Positions 1 to 10,625 of a DNA stretch of 64,000 nucleotides are shown here, in pieces. The translations under genes and the position numbers were made by a program. Under the pieces are notes generated by a model. The model searched no databases and was not told where the DNA came from. It was given only the letters and a program-made list of their open reading frames with translations. The stretch lies in assembly GCA_903632075.3 (NCBI GenBank), contig CAHIKZ030000843.1, positions 727,001-791,000 of the forward strand, given 5' to 3'. Position 1 is the first letter of the stretch; the number at the start of each line of letters is the position of its first letter. The DNA is from Acanthosepion pharaonis (Eukaryota > Mollusca > Cephalopoda > Sepiida > Sepiidae).

Positions 1-243
1 ACGAATGTACCTTATTATTGTTGTGGATTCCAAGATGAATTCGGTCTCCAAGGAATGACAAACGCAATAATTAAATATAAGAAATAAAATGTATTTACAC
101 AACCATACAAAGAGTAATACTGTTAGTAAATCCAGGAACGCGGTTAGTAGCAAATACAGATAGATATATACAGTCTCGAAGTAGGACTTCCTTAGAGTCT
201 ACGTGCTTGTAACTGACTTCTACAAGAGGTTACCTCCGATCGT

Positions 244-248
<5 letters not shown>
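1..248. other. unannotated AT-rich flank
   Basis: I see no reading frame, repeat homology or structured element here. Confidence 0.5.

Positions 249-286
<38 letters not shown>
249..286. repeat. (CT)n microsatellite
   Basis: About 19 uninterrupted CT dinucleotides. Confidence 0.95.
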
Positions 287-289
<3 letters not shown>

Positions 290-426
290 TATCCTCTCTC
301 ACTGACTGTCTAACTCTGGATATTTAACGGCAGCACTCCAAGTAACACTGGTAGAGTTCACTCATATGAAAAGGGGAGGACCCCATGACAATTATACACC
401 TACATACACATAGTCAGCCAATTATG

Positions 427-690
427 TGTCATGCGTGTTACACGTTTAGGAAATCATGTATCTTTCAATACATGTCTAACGAGGCAGATTTTTTCCCCGC
501 AGTAGGTTGCCATTTCTTTCTGTGGTAGATCAGTTGCCATCCAACCGAGTATTTCCTGCTATTTACCCATAGCTGGGGGAGAAGAAGAGGTTTCCTAACT
601 TTCTCAATGGTATTAACACGTAAATAAATGTAATAGATACCTTAATCCGAGTAGCTATGCATTATTCCACCGTGCCTCTTATAGGCACAT
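427..690 (-). mobile_element. SINE-C copy, left half of an inverted pair
   Basis: A tRNA-derived SINE in minus orientation. The body shared by all SINE-C copies here (pieces reading GGCAACCTACTGCGGG and AATCTGCCTC) lies at 481-560. The degenerate tRNA-like head lies at about 600-690, next to GTGCCTC in the minus sense. The same family is seen at 4745, 25817, 35455, 47212 and 52245. It faces a plus-strand copy at 690-850, and the arms 427-544 and 716-833 are complementary. Transcription of intact members would be by RNA polymerase III; this head is too decayed to judge. Confidence 0.75.
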
Positions 691-850
691 AACAGAACAG
701 ACCGGGTTCTATAGCCTTGGAATGGCATCTGGTCTACCGCAGAAAGAAATGGCAACCTACTGCGGGAAAAAATCTGCCTCGTCAGTCATGTATCAAAAGA
801 TACATGATCGTCTACGCGTGTATCATGCATGGCACATAACTGACTGACAT
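690..850 (+). mobile_element. SINE-C copy, right half of an inverted pair
   Basis: Plus-strand SINE body without its tRNA head. It begins near GTTCTATAGCCTTGG and runs through the shared AGAAAGAAATGGCAACC segment to the CATGTATC tail. It pairs with 427-544. Confidence 0.75.
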
Positions 851-1371
851 ACATATAGCAATATGTACAGTTTTTCAGGTAGGCTTGAAACCCGTTAATT
901 TCTTGAACTTTTAGGTGGACGCGTTGCTTCTCGTTGAATTCCTAACAACACAAATTCTACGAACGCTGGTTTGAAAAGTCGAATGCATGTGAAACGTGAT
1001 TAACCATTGTAAAGCAAACAAGACAAAAATACTAGAATTTCTTTCTTCTTTTTTCTCCATACTTTATTTCTCGGATAAAGCTTTTATAAATATGCAACAT
1101 GTTAAGCTGATAAATGTTTCTTATTTGTTCCTTATCTAATCACCTTCCACCCACATAGAAAATCATAAAAATGTTGTAATTTGTTACTAATCAATGTATT
1201 TTTTTCACCTTAGATAATTTTTATAAATGACGTTTTAGTCTTTCGAGAAAGTTGTCTTTTCAAAGATTTTTTACCACACGGTATATAGACGATACTCTAA
1301 AAGTATATCCACAAGGATATAAAATGCTTTTCATATATAACCTGATAATCTAATAATTTCTTTTCTCGCAC
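851..1371. other. unannotated AT-rich spacer
   Basis: AT-rich, with a small palindromic patch near 850-870. No frame or repeat match is supported. Confidence 0.5.
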
Positions 1372-1519
1372 TGGCTATCTCGTCCAGTACAAGAGGAATC
1401 GTGGGATCGGAGCAACGGTTCGCTTGCTCGCTCGAACGGGCAGCAGTGCCTCCACAATATAAAGGCTGAAAGACTAAGCCAGAATCGCGACCTGTGCCGG
1501 TACGGTATTACGAAAGCCG
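1372..1519 (+). pseudogene. 28S rRNA 3'-domain fragment (decayed)
   Basis: The segment aligns by eye with the sarcin-ricin-loop region of metazoan 28S rRNA and the bases after it: AGTACAAGAGGA at 1386-1397, then TCGAACGG followed by a CAG..GTGC block, then a GACT-A..C block, AAGCCAGAATC and GCCGGTACG. In functional 28S the loop reads AGTACGAGAGGA; here the universally conserved G after AGTAC is A (position 1391), which should abolish function. The region is clearly GC-richer than its surroundings and homology stops abruptly at AT-rich DNA on the left, so this is a transposed or retroposed fragment, not an rDNA unit. The alignment is from memory and by eye. A 28S-derived SINE head is an alternative. 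Confidence 0.6.
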
Positions 1520-2130
1520 TTTTTTTTTTTTTTTTCCGCTGGAGCTTGCCATAGTTGACGCCGTCGTTGCTAGGGACAGCTGCTGTTGTCGCTTCGTACG
1601 CGGTGGCGTCTGCGAACGGACGTCTTGATCTGACATCATCAACAGTCTTATTTCGAAACTTCCGTGGAGCGTGAGACCAAGGTTCGCTTGTAGACCACTT
1701 GACTTTAGGCTCTAGGTGTCGTACTTTTAGAGCAGCCACCACACAGCAATCTACTAAGACTAAGCACTCGACCTACCCGATTCGTCTTCCTGGAGGGAGG
1801 AACAAGGCCGACACAGGAAGGTTAATACGTTCGTCGATGACCATCTACATTCATCAGTAGTACTTTGTTCGTTCGATCTCTTTTTTTTTTTTTCATTCTA
1901 TTCTTAATTTTTTTTCTTTCACTCCTGACGGCAGTTCTTTTGTGCGACAGAAATGACGTGCGGTGAGGCAGAGGAGAGTCAGGATTCACAACCCCGACTG
2001 GTGGCCATTGCCTTCACGGAATCTGACTTTGCCAGTTGGGCTCAGTCAGCTGAGAGCAGCTTGTGTCCAAGCGGCGCCTGCTAATACGACGGGCTGTCGT
2101 GCGTAGCAAGCCGACGCTCGATCTAGCCAA
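1520..2130. other. GC-rich segment next to the 28S fragment
   Basis: A poly-T run (1520-1536) followed by two GC-rich, CpG-containing blocks (1537-1780 and about 1928-2130). They may be rDNA spacer carried with the 28S piece or an unrelated unique sequence. A 130-codon minus-strand frame at 1350-1742 overlaps the rRNA-like sequence and the poly-T run and has no recognisable domain. Confidence 0.35.
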
Positions 2131-2283
2131 AAATGTTTAATTAAGTCCTGGGTTTTGCACATATATCCTTTTGTTTGTTTATTTGTTTAGCGACATAACA
2201 GCATCTTACTGGTCATTTAAATCCGAAATATAATTTTCTTGGGAGCGTTAGTAATTTCATTTACAAAAATGTATTTGTTATAG

Positions 2284-2528
2284 TGGAACACACCTATTCT
2301 ATAGTTAATAGACTCTCCCACCTATAATAAGTAGGAGTAGTAAGAGTAACGAGAGAGTCGCTCAGTGGTTCGGTCAGTCAGTCGATGCCGGACGACCGTT
2401 AGTCAGATACTAAAGTATCAGCGACCACAAATAGATTTCTCTGCGTCATTACCTATTATATCAAGTTCCTAACGTTTTGTACGTCGAACCTATTTTAAGA
2501 CCGACTTAGTACCTCCACTGTGAAATCA
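2284..2528 (+). repeat. interspersed repeat R250, copy 1
   Basis: About 245 bp that recur in reverse orientation at 58329-58570. Shared landmarks are the ATTCTATAGTTAATAGACTC block, a CGACGACCG-like block and ATTACCTATTATATCAAGTT. I see no coding frame, pol III boxes or poly-A tail. It may be part of an LTR or a MITE. Confidence 0.7.
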
Positions 2529-2545
2529 CTCCACAACGGTATTTT

Positions 2546-2562
2546 TTTTTTTTTTTTTTTTT
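2546..2562. repeat. poly-T run
   Basis: 17 consecutive T. Confidence 0.9.
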
Positions 2563-2670
2563 AATGTTTTGCTGGTAATATTTTTTATTGTACACAAATA
2601 TATTGTTGGTAATTTTTTAGGACAAAAATGTATTGCTGGTATTTTTACTATAAAAATATATGTTTTTACT
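2563..2670 (-). repeat. old inverted copy of the 28-bp minisatellite
   Basis: On the minus strand this reads as three or four decayed units of the array at 48279-48750. It shows the same alternation of CCAGCAATAC-like and CCAACAATAT-like junctions. Confidence 0.6.
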
Positions 2671-3029
2671 TTCATAGTATTTCGACCTCAGTTTCGGGGG
2701 TTAACGACTTTCTCATAGTTGAGACGTTAACATGAACTACCACCTCAAGGCATGGATAGACCTGGGAGCAAACACCAATTAAGAAGTGATTTAACGCTCC
2801 TCAAAATCTTCCGATCAATAACCTCGTTGTCGGATGTAGTTTATTGTCATACCCAGGACGCTCATCTTTCGTAAAAGAAATATTCCTTTTCAACGCCATC
2901 ATAAATTATCATATTTTTTTTAAATTAAAAGAATATAGTTACTCCAAAAGCTTTAAGTTTTTAAATCATAGTTTGACTATGAGACTGTGCACTAGAGAAA
3001 GTTTAAACGAAGAAGGTTGCATTTCTTAA
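2671..3029. other. unannotated spacer
   Basis: No convincing gene. A 61-codon plus-strand frame (2844-3029) ends where the LINE-A tail begins and has no domain. Confidence 0.4.
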
Positions 3030-3880
3030 CAAAAAACTCGAAAAGGACCTCCAATCGGTTGTGGACTGGGGTAAGAATTTAATGCCTCAAAACTGCTCTC
3101 TATTACTCACCACAGAGAACCATCCCTGCTCCTCATTAGAATGTCTGACGCTCAACTCCACGAGAACACCTCATTGTGTCTGCTCGGTCTTACATTAACT
3201 GCTGACCAAATTCATTGAGTCAATATCTTTGTCCACCGCAAAGAAAGTTGGCTCCCTGTGCCACGCCAGGAAATTTTTCTCGCCGGAGTCGATCCTTCGA
3301 ATCTACAAATTAACCATTCGCCCTTGCATGGAGTATTGCTGCCCTATATGGTCAGGAGCCCCTTCTGTTTGTCTCAAGGTCCTTGATAAAATCAAGAGAC
3401 GGATATGCAATGTAATTGGCCCTGCTCTGGCATCTCGTCTGCAGTCGCTCTCTCACAGACGTACTGTCGCCTCCCTCAGTCTTTTTTTACAAATACTTTC
3501 ACCGTAACTGCTCCGATGAGCTGCTTTTGCTGGTTCCCAGACTTCATGAATTTAAGCGTTCAACTAGGCTGGCATCTAAATCTCACCCTTTCACTGTCGA
3601 AACTGTTAAATATAGCCGTCTCTTCTACTCCAATAGCTTCATGTCTCGCACTTCTCGCCTGTGGAACTCCCTCCCCTTTTCTTGTTCCTCTGATAGCTAT
3701 AATCTCCAACTATACGCATGTAATGTCAATCGACGTCTCCAGATGACTTGATCTATCTCCTATCCTTCTCATCGTCCTTTCCTCTATCACTCCTCTTTGC
3801 TCTCGCTCCAACTCTCTGTAACACCTTGCGAGCTAGTGGCTTCCCGCTTTGCTTGCGGTGAAACGCTTTTAAAAAAAAAA
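3030..3880 (+). mobile_element. LINE-A 3' fragment (post-palm region and C-terminus)
   Basis: A 5'-truncated non-LTR retrotransposon tail. It starts in the region after the RT palm (DLQSVVDWGKN) and continues through ARKFFSPESI, the PCMEYCCPIWSGAPS block, RRICNVIGP and SLSHRRTVASL. A frameshift near 3485 follows, then the C-terminal YFHRNCSDELL..RLWNSLP..CNVNRR block. An A10 tract at 3871-3880 is the retroposition tail. The RT active site is not included, so the copy is dead. The same family occurs at 20366, 31488, 33427(-), 50636 and 53235(-). The RT style is that of APE-type LINEs (Jockey/CR1-like); I do not assign a clade. Confidence 0.9.
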
Positions 3881-4269
3881 GATTATTCCTTGTTTGGTTG
3901 TTTTGCTTTGGGGCTAAAAGCACGTCGTATGGAACGGTCGTTTCTGCTACAAAGGCAGTGGGGGGCGTAGGTTCGTAGCCTGTTGATAAGCACATTCACT
4001 TAATAAGCTTTCTCGAGTGACAAAGCCAATAGACGTAATACAAACTCTTTTAACATAAAATGAAAAAGATGGCGTCTATCTTAATCACTCGTATCCACTA
4101 AAATTAACGTAGGAAGAATGAAGAAATATATGCATGTTTTTAAGATTTAAGAAACAGTAAATATTTTTATATTATATGCTCAATATTAAAATAATATTAA
4201 AAATAACTGTAGTATTAATAATTTAGACATCGTTACTTCCATTGCATGACTTCTGATCTACATCCTCAA
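3881..4269. other. unannotated AT-rich spacer
   Basis: AT-rich, nothing recognisable. Confidence 0.5.
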
Positions 4270-4535
4270 TCCCACTACACGACGATATTCAGTCACCCCC
4301 CCACGAGGGTGTCATGTGGCACAAGGCCTTTTTAACGTGGGCATTCCGAGCCCGTGGGCTCGGCCAAAAATATGCCCATTGAACCCGTATAAACGGTTTT
4401 TACCTCCCCGAAGGAGACTCCTTCGGGTTCCTCCCGTCCGTAGGAAGAGAGTACAACCAAACAGTCGCTCAGAAAGTACTGGGTCGACTGGCAATCCCAC
4501 TACAGGGCACTTACAAATGAGGTCCGCCACGTGAG
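4270..4535. other. GC-rich segment with nested hairpins
   Basis: This block is far GC-richer than its flanks. It holds a nested stem (TGGCAT-type outer arm 4338-4344 with 4372-4378; inner CCGAGCCC 4346-4353 with GGGCTCGG 4356-4363) and a second perfect 10-bp inverted repeat (4407-4416 with 4418-4427). A 72-codon frame is open on both strands over nearly the same interval, as expected for a GC-rich palindromic sequence; neither product has a recognisable domain. Options are a structured RNA, the end of an unclassified mobile element, or a fragment of LINE 5' untranslated sequence. Its left edge shares GGCACAAGGCC, in inverted sense, with SINE tails at 31.35 and 40.79 kb. Confidence 0.45.
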
Positions 4536-4697
4536 ATATACACGTACACAGGGGCAGATCAGTCTATTTCCCTACGTATCCCTATAGTATGAAATGATTT
4601 CATTTCGGACAGCTTTTTTTTTATGTTGCCTGCATAGCAACTATAAACTTCACTTCTTACACTAGACAGCACCGCACAGTATCACTCTAACTTTAGT

Positions 4698-4744
4698 GGC
4701 TCTTTGGTCTTTGTATAAGTCACATTATACAAGACCAAAGAGCC
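4698..4744. repeat. 20-bp inverted repeat (hairpin)
   Basis: Arms 4698-4718 and 4725-4744 are complementary apart from one missing base, around a 6-nt loop. It directly precedes a SINE-C copy. Confidence 0.85.
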
Positions 4745-5016
4745 AGGCAAGGTTTGAAAAACCGGAGAGCCGAGTTCGAATTCAAGTCAGGTCAATTACA
4801 TTCACCTTTGGAAAAGGTATGAATCCTCCTCTCCCTCTCCAAGCTATGGGTAAATAGCCACACAGAATGGGTTCTATAACACTGGGTGGCAACACGTCTA
4901 GAAGAAGGAAAAATTCTGAATTCAGAACCGGCCTGGAGAGGTCTGGGATCCGTTAGGCTATCTGGCCTAAGAATGGATGCAGTATACATGGTGCCCCTAC
5001 GCTCATAAGGGTTACA

Positions 5017-5018
<2 letters not shown>
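4745..5018 (+). mobile_element. SINE-C copy
   Basis: tRNA-derived head with a B box (GAGTTCGAATT, about 4773-4783), followed by the family body (CTATGGGTAAATAG, GGTTCTATAAC). It ends exactly at a (TA)n tract. Confidence 0.75.

Positions 5019-5080
<62 letters not shown>
5019..5080. repeat. (AT)n microsatellite
   Basis: Pure AT dinucleotides at the 3' edge of a SINE-C copy. Confidence 0.97.
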
Positions 5081-5084
<4 letters not shown>

Positions 5085-5318
5085 AGTTGGCTCCGTCAAC
5101 ACAACAATAAAAACAATATTTACAAACCTGATATTATTGACGTAATTTTCAGTTGACAATATGAATATAATAGCGTTTTCTAAATTCTTCCAATAAGAAC
5201 AATTTGTTTTGTTATTAATAGTTAATTTGTTTTAATAAATTCATTTCGTTTTTGCTTTGAAAAAACCCACATTGGACGAAAGACGTTGGCAAATATTACA
5301 GTTTTCCTCTTGTCTTTT

Positions 5319-5344
5319 ACCTCTCTCTCTCTCTCTCTCTCCCC

Positions 5345-5414
<70 letters not shown>
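5319..5414. repeat. compound (CT)n-(AT)n microsatellite
   Basis: CT repeats with one short break, then AT repeats. Confidence 0.97.
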
Positions 5415-5420
<6 letters not shown>

Positions 5421-5744
5421 TGCGGTTCAACTTATACAGTGATTAAGAGTAATCGGGAAACATCCTTTAGGGAGTCTGTTAAACAAAATATTTCTTCTTG
5501 GAAAGAAGCTGCCCAAATGCCACTTCCTCCTTAACAAATGAACATGAGAGTATAATATTTTTCTATATACGTTCTAGCGGGGTTCTTAAATGCAAATGTC
5601 TAAACTGATGGAATGAAGGGAAGGAATGTACCGATAAATATATGACGTCCGTAGGGATTTATTATCCTTAACGTTTTCGACTAATTCATTTGGCATTTTT
5701 GAGTTTTATAAGCGTGATTTCTTGTGTATATTTTCTTAGTTGTC
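5415..5744. other. unannotated spacer
   Basis: No supported feature. Confidence 0.45.
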
Positions 5745-6632
5745 AGCGGCCACAGTCTTGACAAAAACTTAAGAAATGCAGATGAGACAGTGTTGAAGGC
5801 AAACACGTAAAGAAAACTACCAAAAACTCCTGAAGAAGGTAGCCAAGGAAAGCGAGAAGAAAGGATTAAACATAAACTGCAAGAAGAGAGAATGGATGGT
5901 AGTCAGCAAAAAGGATAAGCCCAAAATGCAAATTACAAATCGGAAATGATAAAATCAAAGAACTACAAAAATTTAAATATCTGAGAAGTATTATCAACAC
6001 TATTTATATTAGTCGGACTATTGTCTTCATCTTTGTTGCCATATTTATCACAACGTTTCGCCGTTGGATGCTCCGGAGCGTACATTGGCCGAAACGTTGT
6101 GATAAATATGGCAACAACGATGAGGACAATAGTCCGACTAATGTAAATATCTGAGAAGTGTTTTAAGAAAAAACTACTCAATTGTTATGTGATACCTGTC
6201 AGTCGCAGTCTATACTGGAAAAATTCCTCATAGATGAAGAAGAGACTTAAAGCAACAGAAATATGGTTCTGCAGAAAGATGCTGATGATACTGTGGACCG
6301 AATATGTAAGCAACGAGGAAAGTTCTTGAAAAAATGGAAACAAGAATGAAAATTATACATAACACCAGGAAGTGACAGTTAAAATTTCTAGGATACATAA
6401 TGAGAAAAGAGGGCTTGAAAAATCTGATACTCATAATAGAGATTGCAGGCAACATGGGCTAAGAAAGACAACGCATGACGTACACAGCTAGACAAAAGGA
6501 ATCGCGGAAGAGGATTTGGGAGAAATAAGAAAAAGTCAAAATTTATTAAAAGCTACAAAGGATAGGGAATTGAAGCGCCATGATCGCCTATATCCTGAGT
6601 GGAAACGGTACATGGAGAGGAAGTTCTGATAT
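5745..6632 (+). mobile_element. RTE-like LINE remnant, interrupted by a foldback
   Basis: A decayed copy of the same family as 58899-60050. It starts just before the RT palm box (NADETVLKA, equivalent to IRYADETVVIA in the other copy) and continues through the KKGLSINYKK-like and KFKYLRSVL-like regions to the KRQLKFLGHIMR-like C-terminus. Many frameshifts and stops are present. At 5990-6148 the homology is interrupted by an inverted-repeat insertion and then resumes, so the insertion is younger than the LINE. No upstream endonuclease is present. Confidence 0.75.
5990..6148. mobile_element. foldback element with flanking direct repeat
   Basis: Two 59-bp arms (6002-6060 and 6090-6148) are inverted repeats with three mismatches around a 29-bp loop. 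The loop contains the palindrome GCTCCGGAGC (6070-6079). The insert lies between two copies of TAAATATCTGAGAAGT (5974-5989 and 6144-6159), a 16-bp target-duplication-like repeat inside the host LINE. No protein is encoded. Confidence 0.8.
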
Positions 6633-6689
6633 TTGGGAGAAAGTAATTTCATGTTGGCGATGTGTTTAATGGCGGTCAAAACGTTGTCC

Positions 6690-7205
6690 AGATACCCAAG
6701 GAATGAAGAAAAGAGTTACTCGATTAGCATTGGCTGCTCCATTAATGCATATCAAATGTTTCTCTGTAAAGAAACCGCTGTAATTAGCATTATAAGTGAT
6801 AAAAACGAATACTAGCCTTTGGTTAACACCCAACTGCCTGGGAGTGGAGAAAACGTAACTCGAGTGCCATTGGTTGCTCGGTAAAAGCATACCGATGGTT
6901 TCCGCATAAAGAAAATGCTAATGTTACGTTTATCGTACAGAGTAGAACAGTTACTACACTTTGAGCAACGGCCAATGGTCTGGGAGTAAGCAAATACATA
7001 ACTCGAGTAGCATACACCATTTGGTCATTAAATACCAAATGCTTTCCTATAACGAACCTGCTAATATTACCAGTTTCTACAAAAGGAGAACATGTACAAT
7101 GATTTTACGCCAGCCCGCTGGTCAGGGAGTGAAGAAAAGCGTTACACTGGCTGCTCGGTCAATGAATGCCGAATGTTTCCGCGTAAAGAAATGACCAATA
7201 TTATC
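6690..7205 (+). repeat. 142-bp satellite, four diverged units
   Basis: Units begin near 6696, 6838, 6980 and 7123 with a GGGAGTGAAGAAAA-like start. Each continues through a GGCTGCTCGGT-like core and a GTTTCCGCGTAAAGAAA-like end. Spacing is 142, 142 and 143 bp. A fifth, orphan unit lies at 14847-14925. Small frames across it are by-products. Confidence 0.75.
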
Positions 7206-8243
<1,038 letters not shown>

Positions 8244-8369
8244 GGAAGAGGTTATAGTCGTTTCAACGAGAGAAAAAATGTCTATAATAAAAAGAAAAGA
8301 GAAACCGCAAACGTTTCTGGTTGTAATGTGTTTTTTTTTTAAAAATATTATGCCTTTTTTTTTTCCATA

Positions 8370-8420
8370 ATTTTGCTACACGGGTTTCCTGTCTCGCGAC
8401 CTTCATCAGTGGATATTCCC
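8370..8420 (-). ncRNA. hammerhead-like ribozyme core (partial)
   Basis: On the minus strand a perfect CUGAUGA (8409 to 8403) is followed by a short GUC/GAC stem closed by a GCGA tetraloop (8400-8391) and a GAAA (8388-8385), the two invariant hammerhead boxes. Two extra bases lie between stem II and GAAA, and I cannot form a good stem I. It is either a decayed ribozyme of a mobile element or chance. Confidence 0.4.
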
Positions 8421-8519
8421 ACATATTATTAAAAGGAATTAATTTTCTTATGTTTTTCGATGTTAAATATTCTCGATATTAGACATTAGTCATCCACAGA
8501 CAGACTATTTCACTGTATT

Positions 8520-8624
8520 ACAGCTCATCAGTATGGTTAAACGTCCGATTGCTTCAAGCCGGGATCGAAATCCAGCTCGGAGAACTCAAACGGCTTGGGG
8601 AACTCAATTCATGCTTGAAGAATA

Positions 8625-8627
<3 letters not shown>
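8520..8627 (+). mobile_element. truncated tRNA-derived SINE
   Basis: A B-box-like GGGATCGAAATCC near 8563-8575 sits in a tRNA-like context. The copy stops at a (TA)n tract. Confidence 0.45.

Positions 8628-8701
<74 letters not shown>
8626..8701. repeat. compound (AT)n-(GT)n microsatellite
   Basis: AT repeats followed by GT repeats. Confidence 0.97.
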
Positions 8702-8702
<1 letters not shown>

Positions 8703-9023
8703 ATTTGTTTATATATTTTCATTCAGACAGCTTCCGGTAAATAATTAAGACACGTTCTGTTTACTTATTTTCGATAAGATCTTTTCATATTCACAAATAA
8801 GCTTTTTTTGTGTGGTTGTTAAAAGACGAGAGGAAAACATCGTGTTGAGTCATTTTGCAATTTATTCCGAGAACATTCGACATAACTTATTGTCATCATT
8901 AGAGTATTGTTAAATATAGAATATTTAGTGTTCATGTTTGTAGTCAGCTGAAGATTACCATTTTATGTGTAGAATCACGGACGCTGTGTCTTTGCTGGTT
9001 GGCAGACACTGTTGAAGGCTTGA
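8702..9023. other. unannotated spacer
   Basis: Nothing recognised. Confidence 0.45.

Positions 9024-9092
<69 letters not shown>
9024..9092. repeat. (TA)n microsatellite
   Basis: Pure TA dinucleotides. Confidence 0.98.
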
Positions 9093-9095
<3 letters not shown>

Positions 9096-9502
9096 CCAAC
9101 ATATCAGAATAACACAGTAAATCGTTATAAAATAATTTTTAAATAACTCGCCTTAATCAGCATTAAAGAATAATCCTTCATTGAGATTTGAACTTGAGTT
9201 TATTATCTCAAGAAAAGAAAAAGTTTGACAAACACATCCGAAGCTTCACAGGACAAGCGCAAAAGTGCCTTTCAGAAACTGGACAAAATATTAAAATATA
9301 CGAAAATGTTCTTACAAAAAAAGTAAAAAGCTTTGAACTGTGATGTCATATGTCATCCCCTATTTGACAATGAATGCTGGCCAGTCTTATCAGAGATGAA
9401 CCTTTTAACGTGTGCCTACTCTCTTCAAACGCCACGTATGACAGTGGATACATATATGGAAAACGACATAATTTTTACAATAAAATTCAACCAATACGAA
9501 TC
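9093..9502. other. unannotated spacer
   Basis: AT-rich, nothing recognised. Confidence 0.45.
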
Positions 9503-9885
9503 TCGAGTGTAACTCAAGGTAAACCGTTACTCTCAAAATGGTTATGATGAATGAGATGTGTGATATTAATGAAAAAGTAGGTTATAGCGAGTGAATATTA
9601 CAAGGATAGATAAGGATTTATCCTTTACTTGAAGAGGTGAATATTTTACGGTTAACAGAATCATTATCGACGGGGTCTGTTCCGCAAAGTGACAGTTCCT
9701 AAGAATACAGATGAATTGTCGTTGATTCTGTGGAAGAAGTATGGTGTGCCAATGTAAAGTTTCGAATTGAATCAGTGTTGATGAAACCATAATTGCTAGC
9801 AACGTTTCGTCTGTGGGATAAAATAATTTATCACCCACACATCGACGTATTCGCTTTTGAACACTGCCGAGGCTGGGCACTGAAG
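9503..9885 (-). mobile_element. LINE-B 3' fragment
   Basis: Minus-strand tail of a second APE-type LINE family. The conserved SVQKRIRRCVGDKLF block lies at the right end, then a long decayed stretch and RNCHFAEQTPS. The nucleotide end (GTGTAACTCAAGGTA in plus sense) matches the ends at 34262 and 49140. A 104-codon minus-strand frame (9566-9880) follows the element's frame only at its start. Confidence 0.65.
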
Positions 9886-10370
9886 CCTGGACAGCCCCAC
9901 CCTAGACATGGCAGTACTATTTGCTCCATTCTTGATCTGATATGACACTTTTTAAAGGTACGGCATGGGAGTAGGAAATAGGCAATTTCTGGAACCGACA
10001 TATTTAGTTAAGTCAGGAATATCTGTGGGTGAACTTTAAATCCAATAGGATTTTGAGGCAAGTAGCCTCTTTTCCGATAAGAACCCTCATAAGGATTTTA
10101 GGGTCTGTCTGCTCGGTATCGATGAAACGTTACCAGCTTTGTTTAAAAAGTGTTGAAAGACTCAAGACAGCCTTTCCCAGACTGGGCTGTAAGAGGTTAG
10201 AAAAGATATTGGAGCCCATACAGTAACAAATGTCGTTTTACATTTTATGCTTGCCTGATTTAGCTATACTTCAATACAAACTTTTTGGGGGTTAACCTCG
10301 ATATTAGCTTAGATATTATATTAAACAGGTGAACAGAATTAGGAAAATATATAACAAAGTGGGAAAAAGT
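9886..10370. other. unannotated spacer
   Basis: A 65-codon frame (10029-10226) contains SVERLKTAFPRLG but has no recognised domain. Confidence 0.4.
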
Positions 10371-10420
10371 TTTCGCGTGACGCGTTTCGTCGGACTAAAA
10401 TGATGTTTACGATGATGTGA
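10371..10420 (-). other. decayed hammerhead-like motif
   Basis: On the minus strand, AGTCCGACGAAACGCGTC contains GAAA (10388-10385) and the CGCGTC stem III seen in mobile-element hammerheads. The CUGANGA box is lost. Confidence 0.3.
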
Positions 10421-10533
10421 TTAAAGAAGAAGGGACATTGAAGTTTTGACTTTAATTCTAACTTTTCTTTTTGTTTATATTTCTGTCACCATTATTATCA
10501 AATATTCCACATTTATAAACAAAGAAAGAACTA

Positions 10534-10625
10534 CCGTATATACTGGCGTATCAAGTGACTTTTGAAGACCTAATTTTGAAGCTAATTTTAAGAGGGTCGC
10601 ATCATACACGAGATGTAAAATCAGC
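10534..10625 (+). repeat. possible MITE end
   Basis: Starts with TACCGTATATACTGGCGTAT and ends in CGCATCATACACGAG, resembling the terminal part of common small DNA transposons. No partner terminus was located. Confidence 0.3.

Noticed and set aside
1350..1742. 130-codon minus-strand frame
   Set aside because: It overlaps the 28S-like fragment and a poly-T run (encoding poly-Lys); no domain.
4316..4534. 72-codon overlapping frames as a gene
   Set aside because: Simultaneously open on both strands in a palindromic GC-rich block; structure explains this better than coding.
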